A DNA stretch of 9,033 bases from Chloroflexota bacterium (GTDB lineage Bacteria; Chloroflexota; Dormibacteria; Dormibacterales; Dormibacteraceae): positions 1 through 9,033 of the forward strand of contig VBFW01000036.1 of assembly GCA_005880525.1 (NCBI GenBank), read 5' to 3'. A model generated the notes under the pieces. The model was not told the origin of the DNA. It was given only the letters and a program-made list of their open reading frames with translations, and did no database searches. The position numbers and the translations under genes were made by a program. Shown piece after piece: positions 1 to 6,259 of the stretch. Each line of letters opens with the position of its first letter. Position 1 is the stretch's first letter.

Positions 1-1272
1 CGCGCGGCGGCAGACGTGCGTGCCGCGGCGCAAGCGGTGGGCCGGCCGATCGCGATCATCGGCGACCTGCAGGGCCCGAAGATCCGCACTGGCGCGCTCG
101 ACTCGTCCTTCCTGCGATTGGTGAGGGGTCGCCAGGTCGTGCTCACCGCTTCGCACCGCCAGGATCGGAACGAGATCGAGGTCAGCCACGGCGAGCTCAT
201 CGAGTCGCTGCGGAAGGGCGATCGCGTGCTGCTGGACGACGGCCGCATCGAGCTCACTGTCCGGTCCATCGCCGGCGGGCGAGCCGCGTGCTCCGTCGTG
301 CGTGGCGGCCTGCTCGGCGAGCGCAAGGGAGTGTCGGTGCCTGGCCGCACACCGCCGCTTCCGGCGCTGACCGACAAGGACATCATCGACCTGAAGCTCG
401 CGGTCGAGCTCGGTGTCGACTACGTGGCGCTGTCATTCGTCCGCAGGCCGGACGACGTGCTCATGTGCCAGCAGCACCTCGCCGGGCTCAACTGCACCGC
501 GCCGGTCATCGCCAAGCTCGAGAAGGTCGAGGCGATCCGCGAGCTGAACGACATCCTCGATGTCGCGGGCGCGGTCATGGTCGCGCGCGGCGACCTGGGC
601 GTCGAGCTCCGCCTCGGCGAGCTGCCGGCCGTGCAGAAGGAGGTCATCGACCGCGCCAACCGGGCAGGCGTGCCCGTGATAACCGCCACCGAGATGCTCG
701 AGTCGATGGTCACCTCCAACCGGCCCACGCGCGCCGAGGCCTCCGACGTCGCCAACGCGATCTGGGATGGCACGGACGCGGTGATGCTCTCGCAGGAGAC
801 GTCGGTCGGCGCCCATCCGGTCGAGGCTGTGCGCGCCATGGCCCGCATCTGCCTGTCGGCGCAGCGCCACCCAACCTTCCAGCGCCAGCGGCAGATCTGG
901 CGCGAGCCCGGCCAGGTCGGAAGTGCCATCGCGCACGCAGCCGCCGCCAGCGCGGATGAGCTTGGCGCCCGCGTCATCATCGCCTTCACCGAATCGGGAA
1001 CCACCGCCCTGCGTTGCAGCAAGGCCCGGCCGCATGTGCCGGTCATCGCCGCCAGCCCGAACGAGGAGGTGCTGCGCCGGACCTCGCTGTACGCCGGGGT
1101 GGTGCCGCTGCTGGTGGCCCAGGGCCGGGACACCGACGAGATGTTCGCGAACGCCACCGAAGCGGCTGTTCGCGGCGGCTTCGTGCGGGAAGGCGACCGG
1201 GTCGTGATCGTGGCGGGAGTTCCGGTCGGCAAGCCCGGCCAGACGAACTTGCTGAAGGTGGAGACCGTCTAA
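1..1272 (+). CDS. pyk: Pyruvate kinase, 5'-truncated by the window edge
   Basis: Last step of glycolysis: phosphoenolpyruvate plus ADP to pyruvate plus ATP, cytosolic. The frame is open from base 1 and the protein already aligns to the middle of the first barrel strands (GRPIAIIGDLQGPKIRTG), so about 50 N-terminal residues, including the early Arg/Asn/Ser active-site residues, lie upstream. A GTG at 16 is internal, not the start. Visible in order: the small B domain; the active-site signature VIAKLEKVEAI, with its catalytic Lys at codon 172 (514-516); the metal-binding stretch MVARGDLGVEL; the TATEMLESM and NRPTRAEASDVANA segments; and a full C-terminal domain ending GKPGQTNLLKVETV. The conserved MLSGET motif reads MLSQET here. 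The total would be about 470 residues, usual for the family. It ends in TAA 56 nt before the next gene; the AAGGAG overlapping the stop has no usable start at the right distance. Confidence 0.97.
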   Translation, partial: RAAADVRAAAQAVGRPIAIIGDLQGPKIRTGALDSSFLRLVRGRQVVLTASHRQDRNEIEVSHGELIESLRKGDRVLLDDGRIELTVRSIAGGRAACSVVRGGLLGERKGVSVPGRTPPLPALTDKDIIDLKLAVELGVDYVALSFVRRPDDVLMCQQHLAGLNCTAPVIAKLEKVEAIRELNDILDVAGAVMVARGDLGVELRLGELPAVQKEVIDRANRAGVPVITATEMLESMVTSNRPTRAEASDVANAIWDGTDAVMLSQETSVGAHPVEAVRAMARICLSAQRHPTFQRQRQIWREPGQVGSAIAHAAAASADELGARVIIAFTESGTTALRCSKARPHVPVIAASPNEEVLRRTSLYAGVVPLLVAQGRDTDEMFANATEAAVRGGFVREGDRVVIVAGVPVGKPGQTNLLKVETV

Positions 1273-1313
1273 GGAGCAGCGCGCCAAACGGGCGACTTTG
1301 CTGCGGGTCCGTC

Positions 1314-1319
1314 TACAGT
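1314..1319 (+). promoter_or_regulatory. Candidate -10 hexamer TACAGT (possible leaderless promoter)
   Basis: TACAGT fits TANNNT and ends 9 nt before the TTG at 1329, so transcription would start 2-3 nt before the start codon. There is no Shine-Dalgarno in front of that TTG and no clear -35 at the normal distance. This is a short-motif inference, supported by similar spacing at other gene starts in the window. Confidence 0.35.
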
Positions 1320-1328
1320 TTTCGGGTC

Positions 1329-3176
1329 TTGTCCCGGGCAGCCGCCACCCAACCGCCCGGCCCAGAGGCGACGGCGCCAGGCGGCGCCGGCGAGCGCTAC
1401 GGGCCCAACACCGCCGAGGTGACTGTCTTCATCGAGTCGGTCGGTCGACTCTCGCCTTCCAGGTGGAGGAAGGTGATGGCGGCGCGCGAGTCGGCGACGA
1501 GGGTGACGCGGGACAGCTCCAGCCAGCCGGCCGAGATCGTGCGCGCGATGCTCGCCGGAGCTCCCGACGGCACCGGCACGCTGCCCGAGCCGATGTCGAA
1601 CGTCGCCGCCGACATGGCCGCGATCCTGGCCAAACGCTCCGACGCCGAGGCGGTCGCCGCCTGGCAGGCCGCGTCTGCGCTGGTGCGCCGCCGGCAGCTC
1701 TCGGCGCTGACCTTCGCCGCGCATTACTCACCGTTTGGTTCCGTCATCCCGCTTGCCCAGGCTTCGGATCTGCCGCCGATCGTCGAGCGATTCGCCAACG
1801 CTTTGAAATGGCTGAGCGCGCCGCTTTGGGAGTCGCTGGCGCGGCCGTGGTCGCTCGACCGCGAGTCATCGGCGTCGTTGCTGCAGGCAGCCATCAAGAG
1901 CCGGGCGCGCGAATCCGAAGAGGCGGTGGCGATCGCAGCGATCACTGTCGCTCCAAGGCACATCTCCGGCGACGCGGGATGGGCGGCGGTCAAGACGGCG
2001 GTCCACGGCGGCCGCGTGCTCAGCTCGATGGGTGAACTGACGCCGGAGCAGCTCAAGACCCTTTGGGCCCCGCTGGAAGCGGCGGTCGCACTGCGCTCGC
2101 TCACCGACGCGCCGGTTGCCGGCAGGCCTTCGCGGGCGCTAGCTAAGAGGACACCTGCGCCCGCTGAAGAGGTCAAGGTCGAGAAGAAGCGAGCTGCCAG
2201 GCCGCGCGCCGAAGCCTTGTATGGGCCGAATACCGCCGAAGTGGCCGCTTTCGTGAAAGCGATCCCCGAGCTCTCGCCCATCCAGTGGCTGCGTGTGCTC
2301 GACCGCAGGCAGCTGGTCGCCAGCGTCACGCGCGAGGGCGAGGACGAGTCGGCGGTGGTGGTGCGATCCATCCTCGCGGCGGCCAGGGCGTCGGCCGAGC
2401 TCGAGCTCGGGGCACGGTGCTCCGTGTTCTCGGCCGTGGAGCGCGCGGCCTTTGCCCTGGCCGCTCGCGCTCGCCTCAGCGACGCGCAGTTCCAGGAGCA
2501 CTACGGCGCCATGGCGGAGGTGGTCCCCGCCGGTGAGGCCGACACCGCGTCATTCGCCGGGCGCGTCGCCGCGCTGAACCCCGAGGAATGGATGCGGCTC
2601 GGGGGCGTTGTGTCGCCTGCCGACAATGCCGCGGTCGAGCCCCTGGTCAACGCGGCCGACGCGCTGGCCGCGCACCTCGACCAGCGAACGGATGCGGAGG
2701 TCGTGGCGGCGTGGCACGCGCTCACGGCGCTGGTCCGGCGTCACCGGCTCTCGGCCATCAAGTTCGCGGTGTCCTACGCCCCGTTTGCCTCGGCGGTGGT
2801 AGTGACCAAGCCGAGCGCGATCGCGCCGGTCGTGCAGCGGTACCTGACGGCGGTAGGAAGGCTGAGCGCGCACCAGTGCGCGGTGCTCGGCGAGCCCTGG
2901 TTGCTCGCGGACGACGTCTCGAACGCGCTCGCCCGAGCGACCCCGAGCGCCTCAACGCGCGCTGCCGAAGAGGCGGCCGCGCTGGCCGCCCTGGTCACAG
3001 TGCCGATGCGCGTCAAAGGTGACGCGGGCTGGGCTGCCTGCAAGACGGCGACGTTCGGCGGCCGGGTCATCGCCGCGCGGTCGAAGCTCAGCGACGAGGA
3101 GCTGCTCGCGTTGTGGAAGCCGCTCGAGCGCGCGATTCCGATCGCGTCGCTTGCCGCCGCGACCAGGTCGCGCTGA
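1329..3176 (+). CDS. Protein of unknown function with two tandem, internally repeated halves
   Basis: I do not recognise this family. The frame is open back into pyk, but protein-like sequence begins only near 1329, so TTG at 1329 is the best start (615 residues; no in-frame ATG or GTG nearby). Two related halves: residues 24-258 and 298-607, joined by a Pro/Lys/Ala-rich linker (259-297). Both open with YGPNTAEV followed by an aromatic/LSP/W pattern (LSPSRW at 41-46, LSPIQW at 315-320). Both end with GDAGWAA (214-220, 564-570), GGRV, and LWxPLE (245-250, 595-600). A sub-unit of the form AxWxAxxALVRRxxLSAxxFAxxYxPF occurs at 110-136 and 460-486, with a diverged extra copy at 376-400. The composition is Ala/Leu/Arg-rich and probably all-helical. 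There is no signal peptide, membrane span or catalytic motif. It may be a helical-repeat scaffold or binding protein; function is unknown. Confidence 0.8.
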   Translation: MSRAAATQPPGPEATAPGGAGERYGPNTAEVTVFIESVGRLSPSRWRKVMAARESATRVTRDSSSQPAEIVRAMLAGAPDGTGTLPEPMSNVAADMAAILAKRSDAEAVAAWQAASALVRRRQLSALTFAAHYSPFGSVIPLAQASDLPPIVERFANALKWLSAPLWESLARPWSLDRESSASLLQAAIKSRARESEEAVAIAAITVAPRHISGDAGWAAVKTAVHGGRVLSSMGELTPEQLKTLWAPLEAAVALRSLTDAPVAGRPSRALAKRTPAPAEEVKVEKKRAARPRAEALYGPNTAEVAAFVKAIPELSPIQWLRVLDRRQLVASVTREGEDESAVVVRSILAAARASAELELGARCSVFSAVERAAFALAARARLSDAQFQEHYGAMAEVVPAGEADTASFAGRVAALNPEEWMRLGGVVSPADNAAVEPLVNAADALAAHLDQRTDAEVVAAWHALTALVRRHRLSAIKFAVSYAPFASAVVVTKPSAIAPVVQRYLTAVGRLSAHQCAVLGEPWLLADDVSNALARATPSASTRAAEEAAALAALVTVPMRVKGDAGWAACKTATFGGRVIAARSKLSDEELLALWKPLERAIPIASLAAATRSR

Positions 3177-3186
3177 CAACGCTGCT

Positions 3187-3192
3187 TAAATT
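3187..3192 (+). promoter_or_regulatory. Candidate -10 hexamer TAAATT (likely leaderless promoter)
   Basis: TAAATT lies in the 22-nt gap between the repeat protein and the deacetylase and ends 6 nt before the ATG at 3199. A transcript from it would begin at or within a base of the start codon. No Shine-Dalgarno precedes the ATG and no convincing -35 is present. It is an AT-rich island in a GC-rich stretch. Confidence 0.45.
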
Positions 3193-3198
3193 GAGCTG

Positions 3199-3969
3199 AT
3201 GGCCAAGAAGAAATCGCCGCGCAAGGCCGCCCCTCGCGCTTCAAATCGCAGCAACTCACACGATCCGAAGTTCGAGCGAGTGCTTGGAGTGTTCGCCCAT
3301 CCCGACGACCCGGAGTTCGGCGCCGGGGGTTCGATGGCGAAGCTGGCGAAGGACGGCGCCAACGTGACATACGTGATCGTGACCGACGGATCGCAGGGCG
3401 GGGAGGATCCCAACCAGAAAGACTCGGAGCTCGTGTCGATTCGGCAGCGCGAACAGCGAGCCGCGGCCAAGGTGCTGGGCATCAAGAGGGTCGAGTTCCT
3501 CGGCTACAAGGACGGCCACCTGGCGCCTGACCTGAAGCTGCGGCGAGACATCGTGCGCATGATCCGCAAGCACAAGCCGGAGCTCGTCATCACGCACATT
3601 CCCGGACGCGTGCTCGACGCGCCCATGGGCGGCTCGCATCCCGATCACATCGCGGTCGGCGAGGCGACTATGGCTGCGGTGTATCCGGACTCTCGCAACC
3701 CGCGCGCGTTTCGCGGCCTGCTCAAAGAGGGCTATCAGCCGCATGTCGTCAATGAGGTGTGGATCCCCTACTGGACGCTCGGTGACTACTTCGTCGACAT
3801 CAGCAAGACCCTCGACCTGAAGCTGGCGGCACTTCACAAGCACAAGAGCCAGGTCGCGAAGCCCGGGCAGGAGTGGGACATCGACAAGTGGGTTCGCAAG
3901 CGCCACCGCGACATCGGCAAGAAGGGCGGGTATCAGTACGCCGAATCGTTCAAGCGGATAAAGGTCTAG
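3199..3969 (+). CDS. PIG-L/LmbE-family zinc-dependent N-acetylglucosamine-type deacetylase
   Basis: 256 residues. The family removes acetyl groups from N-acetylglucosaminyl conjugates (as in BshB of bacillithiol and MshB of mycothiol synthesis) with a catalytic zinc. The diagnostic motif AHPDDPE is at 33-39 (zinc ligands His34 and Asp37, catalytic base Asp36 by family analogy). A second motif, SHPDH, is at 146-150 (His147 or His150 as further ligand/catalytic His), and an RxxE pair (Arg82, Glu85) starts the helix before the LGI strand. The C-terminus YAESFKRIKV is typical of the BshB-like branch. The first 23 residues are a basic, Lys/Arg/Ser/Pro-rich tail rather than a signal peptide. ATG at 3199 is preferred because it sits 6 nt after a -10-like hexamer. 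The substrate cannot be read from sequence, and no thiol-biosynthesis partner is visible nearby. The stop TAG overlaps the stop of the convergent hydrolase gene. Confidence 0.92.
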   Translation: MAKKKSPRKAAPRASNRSNSHDPKFERVLGVFAHPDDPEFGAGGSMAKLAKDGANVTYVIVTDGSQGGEDPNQKDSELVSIRQREQRAAAKVLGIKRVEFLGYKDGHLAPDLKLRRDIVRMIRKHKPELVITHIPGRVLDAPMGGSHPDHIAVGEATMAAVYPDSRNPRAFRGLLKEGYQPHVVNEVWIPYWTLGDYFVDISKTLDLKLAALHKHKSQVAKPGQEWDIDKWVRKRHRDIGKKGGYQYAESFKRIKV

Positions 3970-4589
3970 ACCGAGCTCCAGCTGTCGCGCAGGTGCGACC
4001 AGATCTCTTCCGCCCACGCGGCGTACTGGGCGTCGCCGGGATGCAGATCGTCGGCCGCGATCCAGCCGGTTGAGCCGGTCGCGCGCGTGCTGACCTCCGT
4101 GAGGTCGACCCACAAGAACGATCGCGCTTCGGCCTCTTGCCTCGCGACCGCGTTGAACTGCTCGGTGATGCTGCGCACTCGGGCCGGGTCGCCATACTCG
4201 CGGGCCGCCGGTACGACCGACCAGTTGGGGATGGAGATGGCGGCGACGCGACCCGCCGGCAGCTGCGTCGCCACGATCGCGTCGTAGATCTCGATGAGCG
4301 ACTCGCGGTACTGCTGCGCGCGGCGGCCCTGGACCAGGTCGTTGACACCGATGAGCACGCTGACCAGGTCGGGCTTCAGGTCGGTGATGTAACCGAGCTC
4401 CTTCGCGAGCAGGTCGATGGTGGTGAATCCGTTGACTGCCGGATTCACGACCTCGACCTCGCGCCTGGTCGTCTCCTGAACGTGCACCGCCAGCAGCGAC
4501 GGAAAGTTGCGGGACTCGTGGGATGCGCCGGTGCCGATGGTGTACGAATCGCCGAGCGCGAGGTAGACGATGTGGTTGCGATCCTTCAC
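3966..4589 (-). CDS. SGNH/GDSL-type hydrolase (lipase/esterase family)
   Basis: 207 residues, cytosolic (no signal peptide). SGNH enzymes hydrolyse ester or thioester bonds in small acyl substrates, lipids or acetylated sugars. The four family blocks are present: GDSYT at 13-17 (nucleophile Ser15), Gly54 in VNPAVNGFTT, GVND at 81-84 (oxyanion Asn83), and DDLHP at 180-184 with the Asp180/His183 pair. Start is GTG at 4589-4587; its last two bases with the next form the TGA stop of the upstream dehydrogenase-like gene (GTGA overlap), so the two are surely co-transcribed and probably translationally coupled. Length is normal for the single-domain TesA/rhamnogalacturonan-acetylesterase-like branch. 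Substrate unknown. The 3' end overlaps the convergent deacetylase gene by 4 bp. Confidence 0.9.
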   Translation of the reverse strand: MKDRNHIVYLALGDSYTIGTGASHESRNFPSLLAVHVQETTRREVEVVNPAVNGFTTIDLLAKELGYITDLKPDLVSVLIGVNDLVQGRRAQQYRESLIEIYDAIVATQLPAGRVAAISIPNWSVVPAAREYGDPARVRSITEQFNAVARQEAEARSFLWVDLTEVSTRATGSTGWIAADDLHPGDAQYAAWAEEIWSHLRDSWSSV

Positions 4590-5674
4590 CGATCGATGTC
4601 GGCGAGCGCGCTCCAGACGTCGATCTTCGTGCGCACTCGGCGGATCACCTCGTCGGTGAACTCCGTCGTCGCCGCGTGTCCAGCGAGGTCCGCGGTGCGC
4701 ACGCCGTCGGACACTGCCTCGAGCGCCGACTCGTAGATCGCGCGTGACGCCACGTGAGCCGCGTCACCTTGCATGTACGCGAGGAGTGACCCCACCGCGA
4801 GGATCATGGCCATCGGGTTGGCCACGTTCTTGCCCTCGAGCGCGGGCGCCGTGCCGTGCGGGGCCTCGGTCATCGCGACCGCCACGGCGCCATCGTCCTT
4901 GAAGGCAAGCAGCGTCGACTCGGCGCCGGCGATGGTGCCGAACATCTGCATGACGAGGTCGGAGAGCGTGTCGCCGTCTCGGTTGAGCGCGGGAATGACG
5001 AGGGCCTCGCCGCTGGTGGTCAGCAGCATCGCGTAGGTCGCGTCGATGAGCTGCGGTTCGTAGCTGACGTCGGCATGGCGCTTCGCCGCCGCGTCGAGCT
5101 CCTCTTTGAACATCCCCTCGTAGACGGGGCTGACGGTGAACTTGGGACCGCCGAATACCTTGGCCCCGAAGCGACGGGCATGAGTGAACGCGTACTCGGC
5201 CACGATGCGGCACGTGCGGCGGCTGATCTTCTCGGTTCGAAACGCCCACTCGTCGAGGTCGTGACCTTCGCGCCACTCCCTTGCTCCATACGCGTCGTCG
5301 ACCGCCATCCGGATCACCGAGATCGGCGCATGCACGCCGGCCAGCGGGCGGATGCCCGGGATGCGGCGGCCGGTGCGCACGATCACGCGGCCGTCGACCT
5401 GCTTGCGGAGGATGGCATTCGGGCTGCCGACGTCGCCCGTGCCCTCGGGCGTGATCGTGGCGGCCTTGATGCCGAAGCCACATTCGCGAAGCGCGGCCGA
5501 CGCCTCGTGCACCACCTCGTTGCGCGTCTCGCGGCGGTGGGCGAGGGAGAGATCGAAATCGCGCTGCATCACCTGGAAGCCGATGACGTCGCGCTCGAGC
5601 AGGCGCCGGGCTTGCAGGAGCAGCTCCTCGCCGGTCTGGTCGCCGTGCAGCATCGCGACTGTCGGTGTCGGCAT
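4586..5674 (-). CDS. Isocitrate/isopropylmalate dehydrogenase-family protein
   Basis: 362 residues of the beta-decarboxylating dehydrogenase fold: NAD(P)- and metal-dependent oxidation of a 2-hydroxy acid followed by decarboxylation. Visible landmarks: substrate loop SPNAILR (Ser84, Asn86, Arg90), further substrate arginines Arg100 and Arg122, Tyr129, a Lys at 178 (PKFT) at the catalytic-Lys region, metal ligands Asp211, Asp235 and Asp239 (NRDGDTLSD), and the cofactor loop HGTAP at 273-277 with NP at 286-287. The C-terminal half (around ALEAVSDGVRTADLAG) resembles the homodimeric NADP isocitrate dehydrogenase branch. Departures: the RENTED-type segment is RMAVDD, the usual HK before the catalytic helix is GG, and the residues after HGTAP (Ala-Leu-Glu) are neither the typical NADP nor NAD set. 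Isocitrate is therefore the likely but unproven substrate, so no symbol is given. ATG at 5674 lies 8 nt after a good -10 hexamer. First gene of a two-gene unit with the SGNH hydrolase. Confidence 0.88.
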   Translation of the reverse strand: MPTPTVAMLHGDQTGEELLLQARRLLERDVIGFQVMQRDFDLSLAHRRETRNEVVHEASAALRECGFGIKAATITPEGTGDVGSPNAILRKQVDGRVIVRTGRRIPGIRPLAGVHAPISVIRMAVDDAYGAREWREGHDLDEWAFRTEKISRRTCRIVAEYAFTHARRFGAKVFGGPKFTVSPVYEGMFKEELDAAAKRHADVSYEPQLIDATYAMLLTTSGEALVIPALNRDGDTLSDLVMQMFGTIAGAESTLLAFKDDGAVAVAMTEAPHGTAPALEGKNVANPMAMILAVGSLLAYMQGDAAHVASRAIYESALEAVSDGVRTADLAGHAATTEFTDEVIRRVRTKIDVWSALADIDR

Positions 5675-5682
5675 CGACTCAG

Positions 5683-5688
5683 ATGATA
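5683..5688 (-). promoter_or_regulatory. Candidate -10 hexamer TATCAT for the dehydrogenase/hydrolase unit
   Basis: Read on the minus strand, TATCAT (near-consensus TATAAT) ends 8 nt before the ATG at 5674. The predicted start of transcription is 1-2 nt before the codon, so the mRNA would be essentially leaderless. Only a weak purine run (TGAG) precedes the ATG. No clear -35 hexamer is seen upstream. Confidence 0.5.
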
Positions 5689-5730
5689 TTGGGCCGCTTC
5701 ACGTCGCCGGGGGATGCGGCTCGACAGCCA

Positions 5731-5742
5731 GAACAGGAGTTC
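5731..5742. promoter_or_regulatory. GAAC-N4-GTTC palindrome (SOS-box-like)
   Basis: GAACAGGAGTTC is a perfect 4+4 dyad with a 4-nt spacer, the core form of the LexA box known from Bacillus and actinobacteria. It sits in the divergent intergenic region, 43 bp beyond the dehydrogenase -10 and 62 bp before the rpmG -10. The flanking bases (A and G) do not extend the match to CGAAC/GTTCG on both sides. A lone match may be chance. Confidence 0.25.
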
Positions 5743-5800
5743 GGTTCGACCCAAAGGTAGGTGCCCGTGGCCAGCGGAATCATGGCTATCCGCTACCGTC

Positions 5801-5809
5801 TGGTACTAT
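5801..5809 (+). promoter_or_regulatory. Extended -10 promoter TGGTACTAT of the rpmG operon
   Basis: TG-N-TACTAT is a textbook extended -10 element (TGN plus TANNNT), 56 nt before the rpmG ATG. It predicts transcription starting near 5816. No -35 is recognisable 16-18 nt upstream, which an extended -10 can tolerate. It is the best promoter candidate for the whole L33-SecE-NusG-L11-L1 operon. Confidence 0.55.
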
Positions 5810-5816
5810 TGACACC

Positions 5817-5843
5817 GCCTAGGAAACCTAGGCTTTTTTCTTT
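5817..5843 (+). terminator. Terminator-like hairpin with T tract in the rpmG leader
   Basis: A perfect 7-bp stem GCCTAGG/CCTAGGC (5817-5823 with 5827-5833) closes an AAA loop and is followed directly by T6-C-T3 (5834-5843). This is intrinsic-terminator architecture on the plus strand only; the minus strand has no T run after it. No plus-strand gene lies upstream that would need a terminator, as the neighbour is divergent. The stem begins about one base after the predicted transcription start (5816). It may be a leader attenuator, a 5'-end stabilising hairpin, or the terminator of a small unseen RNA. Confidence 0.6.
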
Positions 5844-5864
5844 CTCCCAACCAAAGAGTCAAGC

Positions 5865-6014
5865 ATGGAAGAAGTGATCACCCTGGCCTGTGGCGTCTGC
5901 AAGCGTCGCAACTACACCACGCTCAAGAACAAGAAGAACGATCCTGACCGGATCGAGCTCAGCAAGTACTGCAGGTGGTGCCACAAGCACACCTCGCACA
6001 AGGAGACCAAGTAG
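5865..6014 (+). CDS. rpmG: 50S ribosomal protein L33 (zinc-ribbon form)
   Basis: 49 residues; a small protein of the large subunit near the E site. Sequence pattern: a CGVC pair (Cys9, Cys12) and a CRWC pair (Cys36, Cys39) form the zinc ribbon of the C+ type; between them is the typical RRNYTTLKNKKNDPDRIELSKY-like stretch, and the protein ends HKETK. ATG at 5865 is preceded by a weak AAAGAG ribosome-binding site 6 nt away. First gene of the operon, in its usual place before secE. Its TAG stop shares the G at 6014 with the secE GTG start. The four-cysteine form implies no zinc-saving replacement in this copy. Confidence 0.96.
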   Translation: MEEVITLACGVCKRRNYTTLKNKKNDPDRIELSKYCRWCHKHTSHKETK

Positions 6015-6259
6015 TGGCCGTAACCGCCAAGAATCGCGCGGGTGGAGGAGGCGACTCCGCCACTTCGGGCGCCGGCTCCGGCCGATTCCTTCGCGAAGTC
6101 CTCGACGAGCTGCGCAAGGTCGTGTGGCCGACGTGGGGTGAGCTGTACCGTTACACGCTCGTCGTGATCGTCACCGTCGCCATCCTCGGCGTGTTCATCG
6201 GCGGCGTCGACTACGGGATCTCTGAGATCCTGCGGCGCTGGCTCTACGTGCAGCACTGA
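6014..6259 (+). CDS. secE: Preprotein translocase subunit SecE
   Basis: 81 residues; the small clamp subunit of the SecYEG membrane channel. After a Gly/Ala/Ser-rich, probably disordered N-terminus (2-23) comes the conserved amphipathic helix FLREVLDELRKVVWPTWGEL (25-44) with the hallmark KVVWPT, then one hydrophobic membrane span (about 48-65) and a short tail. This is the single-span form common outside enterobacteria. Start: GTG at 6014 overlaps the rpmG stop by one base and gives the normal length; upstream in-frame sequence belongs to rpmG in another frame. The stop TGA shares its A (6259) with the nusG ATG. No separate ribosome-binding site is obvious, so translation is likely coupled to rpmG. 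Confidence 0.95.
   Translation: MAVTAKNRAGGGGDSATSGAGSGRFLREVLDELRKVVWPTWGELYRYTLVVIVTVAILGVFIGGVDYGISEILRRWLYVQH

Noticed and set aside
1280..1296. Small GC hairpin after pyk as a terminator
   Set aside because: Four-base-pair stem with no T tract.
1014..1328. In-frame upstream extension of the repeat protein into pyk
   Set aside because: The residues encoded here are a shadow of the pyk reading frame (low complexity, Arg/Gly-rich); protein-like sequence and the repeat begin only after TTG 1329.
3256..4113. Long minus-strand open frame opposite the deacetylase gene
   Set aside because: Antisense shadow typical of GC-rich DNA; the plus strand has full PIG-L motifs and the frame shows no family features.
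5739..5760. GGTTCGACCC resembling a tRNA T-arm
   Set aside because: No 5-bp T stem or 7-bp acceptor stem can be formed around it on either strand.
5809..5814. Perfect TTGACA as a -35 box
   Set aside because: The bases 17 nt downstream (GCTTTT in the terminator hairpin/T tract) do not resemble a -10; the overlapping TGGTACTAT is a better promoter element.
5782..5877. A 31-codon leader ORF (ATG at 5782) overlapping the rpmG start out of frame
   Set aside because: It runs through the promoter, hairpin and T tract, starts upstream of the predicted transcription start, and has no clear ribosome-binding site.
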